A program made the translations under genes and the position numbers. A stretch of DNA of 64,000 nucleotides from Callipepla californica brunnescens. Lineage: Eukaryota > Chordata > Aves > Galliformes > Odontophoridae. The DNA lies in the NCBI GenBank assembly GCA_023055505.1, contig JALIRH010000075.1, positions 434,001 through 498,000 of the forward strand, in the 5' to 3' direction. This document shows positions 1-12,914 of this stretch, piece after piece. The notes under the pieces are model-generated. The model saw nothing but the letters and a program-made list of their open reading frames with translations, did not search any database and was not told the origin of the DNA. Numbering within the stretch: the first letter of the stretch is position 1; every line of letters starts with the position of its first letter.

Positions 1-3000
1 AAGAAGGTGCACATAACGGCACATGCTCTATGCACGAACCGCTGTTAACCGCGGATTCCGATTCAATCGCATCAATCGCCTTTACTTCTGAGATTGCCGG
101 TAAGGAAGACGCGAGTCAGAAGACTGCCTTACACTCTATAGCGGCTTCACTATTCAGCCCTCTGCTGTCCTATATAACAAATCGCGAATAACGCATGTAA
201 GGAACTCAGTTTCAGGAGCTGTACGAGAATGTATGCTGAACCCCAAAGTTTTTGAGACGAAAAATTTAAATCCCACTTTGCTCTGCAACTGAATACAAAG
301 TATGTCTGCATTGGTCATTCACCTGCAAGCACGATTTCAAACTTTTCTCTGAGAAGTGTTCTTATCCATTTGAGATCCTCTATGTTACACAGTCACTCCT
401 CGTTTCCTTTCCATACAGAGTGATCTTTATGATTCTTCACAGAACCATGTGCTGTTCAGTGCTAAGGAAACAGTGTAGATGCTTAAAGTAATTAGAGATG
501 TTTCCTCTACCAAATGCATCTGAATTTCCACCTCTTACAATTCTTTCCCAAGAAACTTTTTATTGGAGCTTCCTCCATGCAAATTATAAGAAGGTGCACA
601 TACCGGCACAAGCACTATGCACGAACCGCTGTTAACCGCGGATTCCAATTCAATCGCATCAATCGCCTTTACTTCTGAGTTTGCCGCTAAGGAAGAAGCG
701 AGTCAGAAGACTGCCGATCACTGTATATCGGCTTCTCTATTCACCCGGCTGTCTTTCTATATTAAGGAATCGCGAAAAACACGTGAAAATGAGTCTGTTT
801 CAGGAGCTGTATGAGAATGTATACTGGACATCAGTGTTAGTGACAGGGAAATTTTAAATCCCACTACTTTTCTGCTACTGAATGCAAAGTATGTCTGCAT
901 CAGTCATTCACCTGCAAGCACGATTTCAAACTTTTCTCTGACAACTGTTGTTATACAATTTAGATCCTCATTGTAACACAGTCAACCCTCGTTTCCTTAC
1001 TCTACACAGTGATCCATTTGATTCTCCACAGAACCATATGCTGTCTAGTGCCAAGGAAACAGTGTAGATGCTTAAACTACTTATAGATGTTTCCTCTACC
1101 AAATGCATCTGAATTTCCACCTCTTACAATTCTTTCCCAGTAAGCCTTTTCATTGGAGCTTCTATAATGCAGATTATAAGAAGGTGCACATACCGGCACA
1201 AGCACTATGCACGAACCGCTGTTAACCGCGGATTCCGATTCAATCGCATCAATCGCCTTTACTTCTGAGATTGCCGGTAAGGAAGACGCGAGTCAGAAGA
1301 CTGCCGATCACTGTATAGCGGCTTCTCTATTCACCCGGCTGTCTTTCTATATTAAGGAATCGCGAAAAACACGTGAAAATGAGTCAGATTCAGGAGCTGT
1401 ATGAGAATGAATACTGGACATCAGTGTTAGTGAGAGGGAAATTTTAAATCCCACTACTTTTCTGCTACAGAATGCAAAGTATGTCTGCATCGGTCATTCA
1501 CCTGCAAGCACGATTTCAAACTTTTCTCTGAGAAGTGTTCTTATCCATTTGAGATCCTCTATGTTACACAGTCACTCCTCGTTTCCTTACTCTACACAGT
1601 GATCGTTTTGATTCCTCACAGAACCATGTGCTGTTCAGTGCTAAGGAAACAGTGTAGATACTTAAAGTACTTAGACCTGTTTCCTCTAACAAATGCATGT
1701 GTCATTTCAACACTTACTATTGTTTCCCAGTAAGCCTTTTCATTGGAGCTTCTATAATGCAGATTATAAGAAGGTGCACATAACGGCACATGCTCTATGC
1801 ACGAACCGCTGTTAACCGCGGATTCCGATTCAATCGCATCAATCGCCTTTACTTCTGAGATTGCCGGTAAGGAAGACGCGAGTCAGAAGACTGCCTTACA
1901 CTCTATAGCGGCTTCACTATTCAGCCCTCTGCTGTCCTATATAACAAATCGCGAATAACGCATGTAAGGAACTCAGTTTCAGGAGCTGTACGAGAATGTA
2001 TGCTGAACCCCAAAGTTTTTGAGACGAAAAATTTAAATCCCACTTTGCTCTGCAACTGAATACAAAGTATGTCTGCATTGGTCATTCACCTGCAAGCACG
2101 ATTTCAAACATTTCTCTGAGAAGTGTTCTTATCCATTTGAGATCCTCTATGTTACACAGTCACTCCTCGTTTCCTTTCCATACAGAGTGATCTTTATGAT
2201 TCTTCACAGAACCATGTGCTGTTCAGTGCTAAGGAAACAGTGTAGATGCTTAAAGTAATTAGAGATGTTTCCTCTACCAAATGCATCTGAATTTCCACCT
2301 CTTACAATTCTTTCCCAAGAAACTTTTTATTGGAGCTTCCTCCATGCAAATTATAAGAAGGTGCACATACCGGCACAAGCACTATGCACGAACCGCTTTT
2401 AACCGCGGATTCCGATTCAATCGCATCAATCGCCTTTACTTCTGAGTTTGCCGCTAAGGAAGAAGCGAGTCAGAAGACTGCCGATCACTGTATAGCGGCT
2501 TCTCTATTCACCCGGCTGTCTTTCTATATTTAGGAATCGCGAAAAACACGTGAAAATGAGTCTGTTTCAGGAGCTGTATGAGAATGTATACTGGACATCA
2601 GTGTTAGTGACAGGGAAATTTTAAATCCCACTACTTTTCTGCTACTGAATGCAAAGTATGTCTGCATCAGTCATTCACCTGCAAGCACGATTTCAAACTT
2701 TTCTCTGACAACTGTTGTTATCCATTTTAGATCCTCATTGTAACACATCACTCCTCGTTTCCCTACCATACACAGTGATCGTTTTGATTCCACACAAATC
2801 CATGTGCTGTTCAGTGCTAAGGAAACAGTGTAGATACTTAAAGTACTTAGACTTGTTTCCTCTAACAAATGCATGTGTCATTTCAACACTTACTATTGTT
2901 TCCCAGTAAGACTTTTCATTGGAGCTTCCTCCATGCAAATTATAAGAAGGTGCACATACCGGCACAAGCACTATGCACGAACCGCTGTTAACCGCGGATT

Positions 3001-4703
3001 CCAATTCAATCGCATCAATCGCCTTTACTTCTGAGTTTGCCGCTAAGGAAGAAGCGAGTCAGAAGACTGCCGATCACTGTATAGCGGCTTCTCTATTCAC
3101 CCGGTTGTCTTTCTATATTAAGGAATCGCGAAAAACACGTGAAAATGAGTCTGTTTCAGGAGCTGTATGAGAATGTATACTGGACAACAGTGTTAGTGAC
3201 AGGGAAATTTTAAATCCCACTACTTTTCTGCTACTGAATGCAAAGTATGTCTGCATCAGTCATTCACCTGCAAGCACGATTTCAAACTTTTCTCTGACAA
3301 CTGTTGTTATACATTTTAGATCCTCATTGTAACACAGTCACTCCTCGTTTCCTTACTCTACACAGTGATCCTTTTGATTCTCCACAGAACCATATGCTGT
3401 CTAGTGCCAAGGAAACAGTGTAGATGCTTAAACTACTTATAGATGTTTCCTCTACCAAATGCATCTGTATTTCCACCTCTTACAATTCTTTCCCTGTAAG
3501 CCTTTTCATTGGAGCTTCTATAATGCAGATTATAAGAAGGTGCACATACCGGCACAAGCACTATGCACGAACCGCTGTTAACCGCGGATTCCGATTCAAT
3601 CGCATCAATCGCCTTTACTTCTGAGATTGCCGCTAAGGAAGACGCGAGTCAGAAGACTGCCTTACACTCTATAGCGGCTTCTTATTCAGCCGTCTACTGT
3701 CCTATATAAAGATCGCGGTTAACGCATGTAAGGAACTCAGTTTCAGGAGATGTACGAGAATGTATGCTGAACCCCAAAGATTTTGAGACGAAAAATTTAA
3801 ATCCCACTTTGCTCTGCAACTGAATGCAAAGCATGTCTGCATCGGTCATTCACCTGCATCACGATTTCAAACTTTTCTCTGACAAGTGTTCTTATCCATT
3901 TTAGATCCATTATGTAACACAGTCACTCCTCAATTCCTTACTCTACACAGTGATCGTTTTGTTTCTCCACAGAACCATATGATGTTTAGTGCTAAGGAAA
4001 CAGTGTAGATGCTTAAAGTAATTAGAGATGTTTCCTCTACCAAATGCATCTGAATTTAAAGCTCTTACAATTCTTTCCCAATAAACTTTTTATTGGAGCT
4101 TCTTTCATGCAAATTATAAGAAGGTGCACATACCGGCACAAGCACTATGCACGAACCGCTGTTAACCGCGGATTCCGATTCAATCGCATCAATCGCCTTG
4201 ACTTCTGAGATTGCCGCTAAGGAAGACGCGAGTCAGAAGACTGCCTTACACTCTATAGCGGCTTCTTATTCAGCCGTCTACTGTCCTATATAACGATTCG
4301 CGGTTAACGCATGTAAGGGACTCAGTTTCAGGAGCTGTACGAGAACGTATGCTGAACCCCAATGTTAGTGAGACGAAAATTTTAAATCCCACTTTGCTCT
4401 GCAACTGAATACAAAGTATGTCTGCATCGGTCATTCACCTGCAAGCACGATTTCAAACTTTTCTCTGAGAAGTGTTCTTATCCATTTGAGATCCTCTATG
4501 TTACACAGTCACTCCTCGTTTCCTTACTCTACACAGTGATCGTTTTGATTCCTCACAGAACCATGTGCTGTTCAGTGCTAAGGAAACAGTGTAGATGCTA
4601 TAATTACTTATAGCTGTTTCCTCTACCAAATGCATGTGTCATTTCACCACATACAATTTTTGCCAGTCAACCTTTTCATTGGAACTTCAATAATGCAAAT
4701 TGT

Positions 4704-5876
4704 AAGAAGGTGCACATACCGGCACAAGCTCTATGCACGAACCGCTGTTAACCGCGGATTCCGATTCAATCGCATCAATCGCCTTGACTTCTGAGATTGC
4801 CGCTAAGGAAGAAGCGAGTCAGAAGACTGCCGAGCACTATATATCGGCTTCACTACTTTTCCGGCAATCATTCTATCTTAACGAATCGCTACTTACAAGT
4901 GAAAGTGACTCAGTTTCAGGAGCTGTATGAGAATATATACTGGACTCCAGTGTTAGTGAGAGGGAAATTTTAAATTCCAATTTACTCTGCGAATGAATGC
5001 AAAGTATGTCTGCATCGGTCACTCACCTGCAAGCACGATTTCAAACTTTTCTCTGACCACTGTTCTTATCCATTTTAGTTCCTCTATGTAACACAGTCAC
5101 TCCTCGTTTCCTTACTCTACACAGTGATCGTTTTGATTCTCCACAGAACCATATGCTGTCTAGTGCCAAGGAAACAGTGTAGATGCTTAAAGTACTTATA
5201 GATGTTTCCTCTACCAAATGCATCTGTATTTCCTCCTCTTACAATTGTTTCCCAATAATCTTTTCATTTGAACCTGTAGAATGCAAATTATAAGAAGGTG
5301 CACATAACGGCACAAGCACTATGCACGAACCGCCGTTAACCGCGGATTCCGATTCAATCGCATCAATCGCCTTGACTTCTGAGATTGCCGGTAAGGAAGA
5401 CGCAAGTCAGAAGACTGCCGATCATTGTTTTCGGCTTCTCTATTCAGGCGGCTGTCTTGCTATATTTCGAATCGCGACTTTCACGTGAAAGTGACTCAGT
5501 TTCAGGAGCTGTATGAGAATGTATACTGTACCCCAGTGTTAACGAGAGGGAAAATTTAAATTCCAATATACTCTGTGAATGAATGCAAAGTATGTCTGCA
5601 TCGGTCATTCACCTGCAACCACGATTTCAAACTTTTCTCTGACAACTGTTGTTATCCATTTTAGATCCTCATTGTAACACATCACTCCTCGTTTCCCTAC
5701 CATACACAGTGATCGTTTTGATTCCACACAAATCCATGTGCTGTTCAGTGCTAAGGAAACAGTGTAGATGCTTAAACTACTTATAGATGTTTCCTCTACC
5801 AAATGCATCTGTATTTCCTCCTCTTACAATTGTTTCCCAATAATCTTTTCATTTGAACCTGTAGAATGCAAATTAT
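4704..5876 (+). repeat. D-E monomer pair (first occurrence)
   Basis: Two consecutive marker monomers. D (4704-5291, 588 bp) has ccgagcactatatatcgg and a distinctive segment up to cttacaagtg. E (5292-5876, 585 bp) has gatcattgttttcggc and gactttcacgtg. The pair also occurs at 7635, 11742 and 21122 and is absent from the 10-mer and 7-mer arrays to the right. D is always preceded by a unit, or for 7635 a different B unit, so the pair has moved as a block. The preceding units at 4118, 11156 and 20536 share the unusual tail caatttttgccagtcaacc. Confidence 0.8.
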
Positions 5877-7634
5877 AAGAAGGTGCACATACCGGCACAA
5901 GCACTATGCACGAACCGCCGTTAACCGCGGATTCCGATTCAATCGCATCAATCGCCTTTACTTCTGAGATTGCCGCTAAGGAAGACGCGAGTCAGAAGAC
6001 AGCCTTACACTCTATAGCGGCTTCTTATTCAGCCGTCTACTGTCCTAGATAAAGATCGCGGTTAGCGCATGTAAGGGACTCAGTTTCAGGAGATGTACGA
6101 GAATGTATGCTGAACCCCAAAGTTTTTGAGACGAAAAATTTAGATCCTACTTTGCTCTGCAACTGAATGCAAAGCATGTCTGCATCGGTCATTCACCTGC
6201 ATCACGATTTCAAACTTTTCTCTGAGAAGTGTTCTTATCCATTTTAGATCCATAATGTAACACAGTCACTCCTCAATTCCTTACTCTACAAAGTGATCGT
6301 TTTGTTTCTCCACAGAACCATATGCTGTTTAGTGCTAAGGAAACAGTGTAGATGCTTAAAGTACTTATAGATGTTTCCTCTACCAAATGCATCTGAATTT
6401 AAACCTCTTACAATTCTTTCCCAATATTCTTTTTATTGGAGCTTCCTTCATGCATATTATTAGAAGGTGCACATACCGGCACATGCTCTATGCACGAACC
6501 GCTGTTAACCGCGTATTCCGATTCAATCGCATCAATCGCGTTTACTTCTGAGATGGCCGCTAAGGAAGACGCGAGTCAGAAGACTGCCTTACACTCTATA
6601 GCGGCTTCTTATTCAGCCGTCTACTGTCCTATATAAAGATTCGCGGTTAACGCATGTAAGGGACTCAGTTTCAGGAGCTGTATGAGAACGTATGCTGAAC
6701 CCCAATGTCAGTGAGACGAAAAATTTAAATCCCACTTTGCTCTGCAACTGAATACAAAGTATGTCTGCATCGGTCATTCACCTGCAAGCACGATTTCAAT
6801 CTTTTCTCTGAGAAGTGTTCTTATTCATTTGAGATCCTCTATGTTACACAGTCACTCCTCGTTTCCTTACTCTACACAGTGATCGTTTTGATTCCTCACA
6901 GAACCATATGCTGTTCAGTGCTAAGGAAACAGTGTAGATACTTAAAGTACTTAGACCTGTTTCCTCTAACAAATGCATGTGTCATTTCAACACTTACTAT
7001 TGTTTCCCAGTAAGCCTTTTCATTGGAGCTTCTATAATGCAGATTATAAGAAGGTGCACATACCGGCACATGCTCTATGCACGAACCGCTGTTAACCGCG
7101 GATTCCGATTCAATCGCATCAATCGCCTTTACTTCTGAGATTGCCGCTAAGGAAGACGCGAGTCAGAAGACTGCCTTACACTCTATAGCGGCTTCACTAT
7201 TCAGCCCTCTGCTGTCCTATATAACAAATCGCGAATAACGCATGTAAGGAACTCAGTTTCAGGAGATGTACGAGAATGTATGCTGAACCCCAAAGTTTTT
7301 GAGACGAAAAATTTAAATCCCACTTTGCTCTGCAACTGAATGCAAAGCATGTCTGCATCGGTCATTCACCTGCAAGCACGATTTCAAACTTTTCTCTGAG
7401 AAGTGTTCTTATCCATTTGAGATCCTCTATGTTACACAGTCACTCCTCGTTTCCTTTCCATACAGAGTGATCTTTATGATTCTTCACAGAACCATGTGCT
7501 GTTCAGTGCTAAGGAAACAGTGTAGATGCTTAAAGTAATTAGAGATGTTTCCTCTACCAAATGCATCTGAATTTCCACCTCTTACAATTCTTTCCCAAGA
7601 AACTTTTTATTGGAGCTTCCTCCATGCAAATTAT

Positions 7635-8807
7635 AAGAAGGTGCACATACCGGCACATGCTCTATGCACGAACCGCTGTTAACCGCGGATTCCGATTCAA
7701 TCGCATCAATCGCCTTGACTTCTGAGATTGCCGCTAAGGAAGAAGCGAGTCAGAAGACTGCCGAGCACTATATATCGGCTTCACTACTTTTCCGGCAATC
7801 ATTCTATCTTAACGAATCGCTACTTACATGTGAAAGTGACTCAGTTTCAGGAGCTGTATGAGAATATATACTGGACTCCAGTGTTAGTGAGAGGGAAATT
7901 TTAAATTCCAATTTACTCTGCGAATGAATGCAAAGTATGTCTGCATCGGTCACTCACCTGCAAGCACGATTTCAAACTTTTCTCTGACCACTGTTCTTAT
8001 CCATTTTAGTTCCTCTATGTAACACAGTCACTCCTCGTTTCCTTACTCTACACAGTGATCGTTTTGATTCTCCACAGAACCATATGCTGTCTAGTGCCAA
8101 GGAAACAGTGTAGATGCTTAAAGTACTTATAGATGTTTCCTCTACCAAATGCATCTGTATTTCCTCCTCTTACAATTGTTTCCCAATAATCTTTTCATTT
8201 GAACCTGTAGAATGCAAATTATAAGAAGGTGCACATAACGGCACAAGCACTATGCACGAACCGCCGTTAACCGCGGATTCCGATTCAATCGCATCAATCG
8301 CCTTGACTTCTGAGATTGCCGCTAAGGAAGACGCAAGTCAGAAGACTGCCGATCATTGTTTTCGGCTTCTCTATTCAGGCGGCTGTCTTGCTATATTTCG
8401 AATCGCGACTTTCACGTGAAAGTGACTCAGTTTCAGGAGCTGTATGAGAATGTATACTGTACCCCAGTGTTAACGAGAGGGAAATTCTAAATTCCAATAT
8501 ACTCTGTGAATGAATGCAAAGTATGTCTGCATCGGTCATTCACCTGCAAGCACGATTTCAAACTTTTCTCTGACAACTGTTCTTATCCATTTTAGTTCCT
8601 CATTGTAACACATCACTCCTCGTTTCCCTACCATACACAGTGATCGTTTTGATTCCACACAAATCCATGTGCTGTTCAGTGCTAAGGAAACAATGTAGAT
8701 GCTTAAACTACTTATAGATGTTTCCTCTACCAAATGCATCTGTATTTCCTCCTCTTACAATTGTTTCCCAATAATCTTTTCATTGGAGCTTCTATAATGC
8801 AGATTAT
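7635..8807 (+). repeat. D-E monomer pair (second occurrence)
   Basis: D at 7635-8222 and E at 8223-8807, exactly 2931 bp (five units) after the first pair. D carries cttacatgtg where the others have cttacaagtg. It is preceded by a B-type unit (7048) and lacks the gccagtcaacc tail upstream, so the left junction of the pair differs here. Confidence 0.8.
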
Positions 8808-11741
8808 AAGAAGGTGCACATACCGGCACAAGCACTATGCACGAACCGCTGTTAACCGCGGATTCCGATTCAATCGCATCAATCGCCTTTACTTCTGAGA
8901 TTGCCGCTAAGGAAGACGCGAGTCAGAAGACTGCCTTACACTCTATAGCGGCTTCACTATTCAGCCCTCTGCTGTCCTATATAACAAATCGCGAATAACG
9001 CATGTAAGGGACTCAGTTTCAGGAGCTGTACGAGAACGTATGCTGAACCCCAATGTTAGTGAGACGAAAATTTTAAATCCCACTTTGCTCTGCAACTGAA
9101 TACAAAGTATGTCTGCATCGGTCATTCACCTGCATCACGATTTCAAACTTTTCTCTGAGAAGTGTTCTTATCCATTTGAGATCCTCTATGTTACACAGTC
9201 ACTCCTCGTTTCCTTACTCTACACAGTGATCGTTTTGATTCCTCACAGTACCATGTGCTGTTCAGTGCTAAGGAAACAGTGTAGATGCTATAATTACTTA
9301 TAGCTGTTTCCTCTAACAAATGCATGTGTCATTTCAACACTTACTATTGTTTCCCAGTAAGCCTTTTCATTGGAGCTTCTATAATGCAGATTATAAGAAG
9401 GTGCACATACCGGCACAAGCACAATGCACGAACCGCTGTTAACCGCGGATTCCGATTCAATCGCATCAATCGCCTTTACTTCTGAGATTGCCGGTAAGGA
9501 AGACGCGAGTCAGAAGACTGCCTTACACTCTATAGCGGCTTCACTATTCAGCCCTCTGCTGTCCTATATAACAAATCGCGAATAACGCATGTAAGGAACT
9601 CAGTTTCAGGAGATGTACGAGAATGTATGCTGAACCCCAAAGTTTTTGAGACGAAAAATTTAAATCCCACTTTGCTCTGCAACTGAATACAAATTATGTC
9701 TGCATCGGTCATTCACCTGCAAGCACGATTTCAAACTTTTCTCTGAGAAGTGTTCTTATCCATTTGAGATCCTTTATGTAACACAGTCACTCCTCGTTTC
9801 CTTTCCATACAGAGTGATCTTTATGATTCTTCACAGAACCATGTGCTGTTCAGTGCTAAGGAAACAGTGTAGATGCTTAAAGTAATTAGAGATGTTTCCT
9901 CTACCAAATGCATCTGAATTTCCACCTCTTACAATTCTTTCCCAAGAAACTTTTTATTGGAGCTTCCTCCATGCAAATTATAAGAAGGTGCACATACCGG
10001 CACAAGCACTATGCACGAACCGCTGTTAACCGCGGATTCCGATTCAATCGCATCAATCGCCTTTACTTCTGAGTTTGCCGCTAAGGAAGAAGCGAGTCAG
10101 AAGACTGCCGATCACTGTATAGCGGCTTCTCTATTCACCCGGCTGTCTTTCTATATTAAGGAATCGCGAAAAACACGTGAAAATGAGTCTGTTTCAGGAG
10201 CTGTATGAGAATGTATACTGGACAACAGTGTTAGTGAGAGGGAAATTTTAAATCCCACTACTTTTCTGCTACTGAATGCAAAGTATGTCTGCATCAGTCA
10301 TTCACCTGCAAGCACGATTTCAAACTTTTCTCTGACAACTGTTGTTATACATTTTAGATCCTCATTGTAACACAGTCAGTCCTCGTTTCCTTACTCTACA
10401 CAGTGATCCTTTTGATTCTCCACAGAACCATATGCTGTCTAGTGCCAAGGAAACAGTGTAGATGCTTAAACTACTTATAGATGTTTCCTCTACCAAATGC
10501 ATCTGAATTTCCACCTCTAACAATTCTTTCCCAGTAAGCCTTTTCATTGGAGCTTCTATAATGCAGATTATAAGAAGGTGCACATACCGGCACAAGCACT
10601 ATGCACGAACCGCTGTTAACCGCGGATTCCGATTCAATCGCATCAATCGCCTTTACTTCTGAGATTGCCGCTAAGGAAGACGCGAGTCAGAAGACTGCCT
10701 TACACTCTATAGCGGCTTCTTATTCAGCCGTCTACTGTCCTATATAAAGATCGCGGTTAACGCATGTAAGGAACTCAGTTTCAGGAGATGTACGAGAATG
10801 TATGCTGAACCCCAAAGTTTTTGAGACGAAAAATTTAAATCCCACTTTGCTCTGCAACTGAATGCAAAGCATGTCTGCATCGGTCATTCACCTGCATCAC
10901 GATTTCAAACTTTTCTCTGACAAGTGTTCTTATCCATTTTAGATCCATTATGTAACACAGTCACTCCTCAATTCCTTACTCTACACAGTGATCGTTTTGT
11001 TTCTCCACAGAACCATATGCTGTTTAGTGCTAAGGAAACAGTGTAGATGCTTAAAGTACTTATAGATGTTTCCTCTACCAAATGCATCTGAATTTAAACC
11101 TCTTACAATTCTTTCCCAATAAACTTTTTATTGGAGCTTCTTTCATGCAAATTATAAGAAGGTGCACATACCGGCACAAGCACTATGCACGAACCGCTGT
11201 TAACCGCGGATTCCGATTCAATCGCATCAATCGCCTTTACTTCTGATATTACCGCTAAGGAAGACGCGAGTCAGAAGACTGCCTTACACTCTATAGCGGC
11301 TTCTTATTCAGCCGTCTACTGTCCTATATAACGATTCGCGGTTAACGCATGTAAGGGACTCAGTTTCAGGAGCTGTACGAGAACGTATGCTGAACCCCAA
11401 TGTTAGTGAGACGAAAAATTTAAATCCCACTTTGCTCTGCAACTGAATACAAAGTATGTCTGCATCGGTCATTCACCTGCAAGCACGATTTCAAACTTTT
11501 CTCTGAGAAGTGTTCTTATCCATTTTAGATCCTCTATGTTACACAGTCACTCCTCGTTTCCTTACTCTACACAGTGATCGTTTTGATTCCTCACAGAACC
11601 ATGAGCTGTTCAGTGCTAAGGAAACAGTGTAGATGCTATAATTACTTATAGCTGTTTCCTCTACCAAATGCATGTGTCATTTCACCACATACAATTTTTG
11701 CCAGTCAACCTTTTCATTGGAACTTCAATAATGCAAATTGT

Positions 11742-12914
11742 AAGAAGGTGCACATACCGGCACAAGCTCTATGCACGAACCGCTGTTAACCGCGGATTCC
11801 GATTCAATCGCATCAATCGCCTTGACTTCTGAGATTGCCGCTAAGGAAGAAGCGAGTCAGAAGACTGCCGAGCACTATATATCGGCTTCACTACTTTTCC
11901 GGCAATCATTCTATCTTAACGAATCGCTACTTACAAGTGAAAGTGACTCAGTTTCAGGAGCTGTATGAGAATATATACTGGACTCCAGTGTTAGTGAGAG
12001 GGAAATTTTAAATTCCAATTTACTCTGCGAATGAATGCAAAGTATGTCTGCATCGGTCACTCACCTGCAAGCACGATTTCAAACTTTTCTCTGACCACTG
12101 TTCTTATCCATTTTAGTTCCTCTATGTAACACAGTCACTCCTCGTTTCCTTACTCTACACAGTGATCGTTTTGATTCTCCACAGAACCATATGCTGTCTA
12201 GTGCCAAGGAAACAGTGTAGATGCTTAAAGTACTTATAGATGTTTCCTCTACCAAATGCATCTGTATTTCCTCCTCTTACAATTGTTTCCCAATAATCTT
12301 TTCATTTGAACCTGTAGAATGCAAATTATAAGAAGGTGCACATAACGGCACAAGCACTATGCACGAACCGCCGTTAACCGCGGATTCCGATTCAATCGCA
12401 TCAATCGCCTTTACTTCTGAGATTGCCGGTAAGGAAGACGCAAGTCAGAAGACTGCCGATCATTGTTTTCGGCTTCTCTATTCACCCGGCTGTCTTGCTA
12501 TATTTCGAATCGCGACTTTCACGTGAAAGTGACTCAGTTTCAGGAGCTGTATGAGAATGTATACTGTACCCCAGTGTTAACGAGAGGGAAATTTTAAATT
12601 CCAATATACTCTTTGAATGAATGCAAAGTATGTCTGCATCGGTCATTCACCTGCAAGCACGATTTCAAACTTTTCTCTGACAAGTGTTCTTATCCATTTT
12701 AGATCCTCATTGTAACACATCACTCCTCGTTTCCCTACCATACACAGTGATCGTTTTGATTCCACACAAATCCATGTGCTGTTCAGTGCTAAGGAAACAG
12801 TGTAGATGCTTAAACTACTTATAGATGTTTCCTCTACCAAATGCATCTGTATTTCCTCCTCTTACAATTGTTTCCCAATAATCTTTTTATTTGAACCTGT
12901 AGAATGCAAATTAT
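11742..12914 (+). repeat. D-E monomer pair (third occurrence, first of the 15-mer)
   Basis: D at 11742-12329 and E at 12330-12914. The E unit is partly A-like (cacccggctgtcttgc), unlike E at 5292 and 8223 (caggcggctgtcttgc), so it has exchanged sequence with an A monomer. Confidence 0.8.

Larger units (their letters stand above)
1..11189 (+). repeat. Mixed satellite monomers without strict higher-order period
   Basis: Units start at 1, 588, 1178, 1768, 2355, 2944, 3534, 4118, 4704, 5292, 5877, 6461, 7048, 7635, 8223, 8808, 9395, 9982 and 10572; the first ~34 bases of the unit at 11156 also belong here. The type order is B-A-A-B-A-A-C-C-D-E-C-C-B-D-E-B-B-A-C. Similar blocks recur at irregular spacing: the first two B-A-A runs are about three units apart, D-E pairs recur after 5 units (4704 to 7635) and after 7 units (7635 to 11742), and the run starting 8808 resembles that starting 12915. 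There is no single repeating period, so this looks like the older, less homogenised flank. Confidence 0.85.

Noticed and set aside
617..814. 65-codon plus-strand open frame starting MHEPLLTADS, repeated in most A and D units, with a related 66-codon form in C units
   Set aside because: It sits in the conserved part of a tandem repeat, ends where monomer types diverge, is broken by a stop (2531) or frameshift (31290) in some units, and has no recognisable domain. Frames of similar length lie on the other strand of the same units.
5605..5808. 60-67-codon minus-strand open frames starting MHLVEETS in many units
   Set aside because: They lie in the AT-rich tail of the same monomers, vary with monomer type, and have no recognisable domain. 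Best explained as chance frames multiplied by the repeat.
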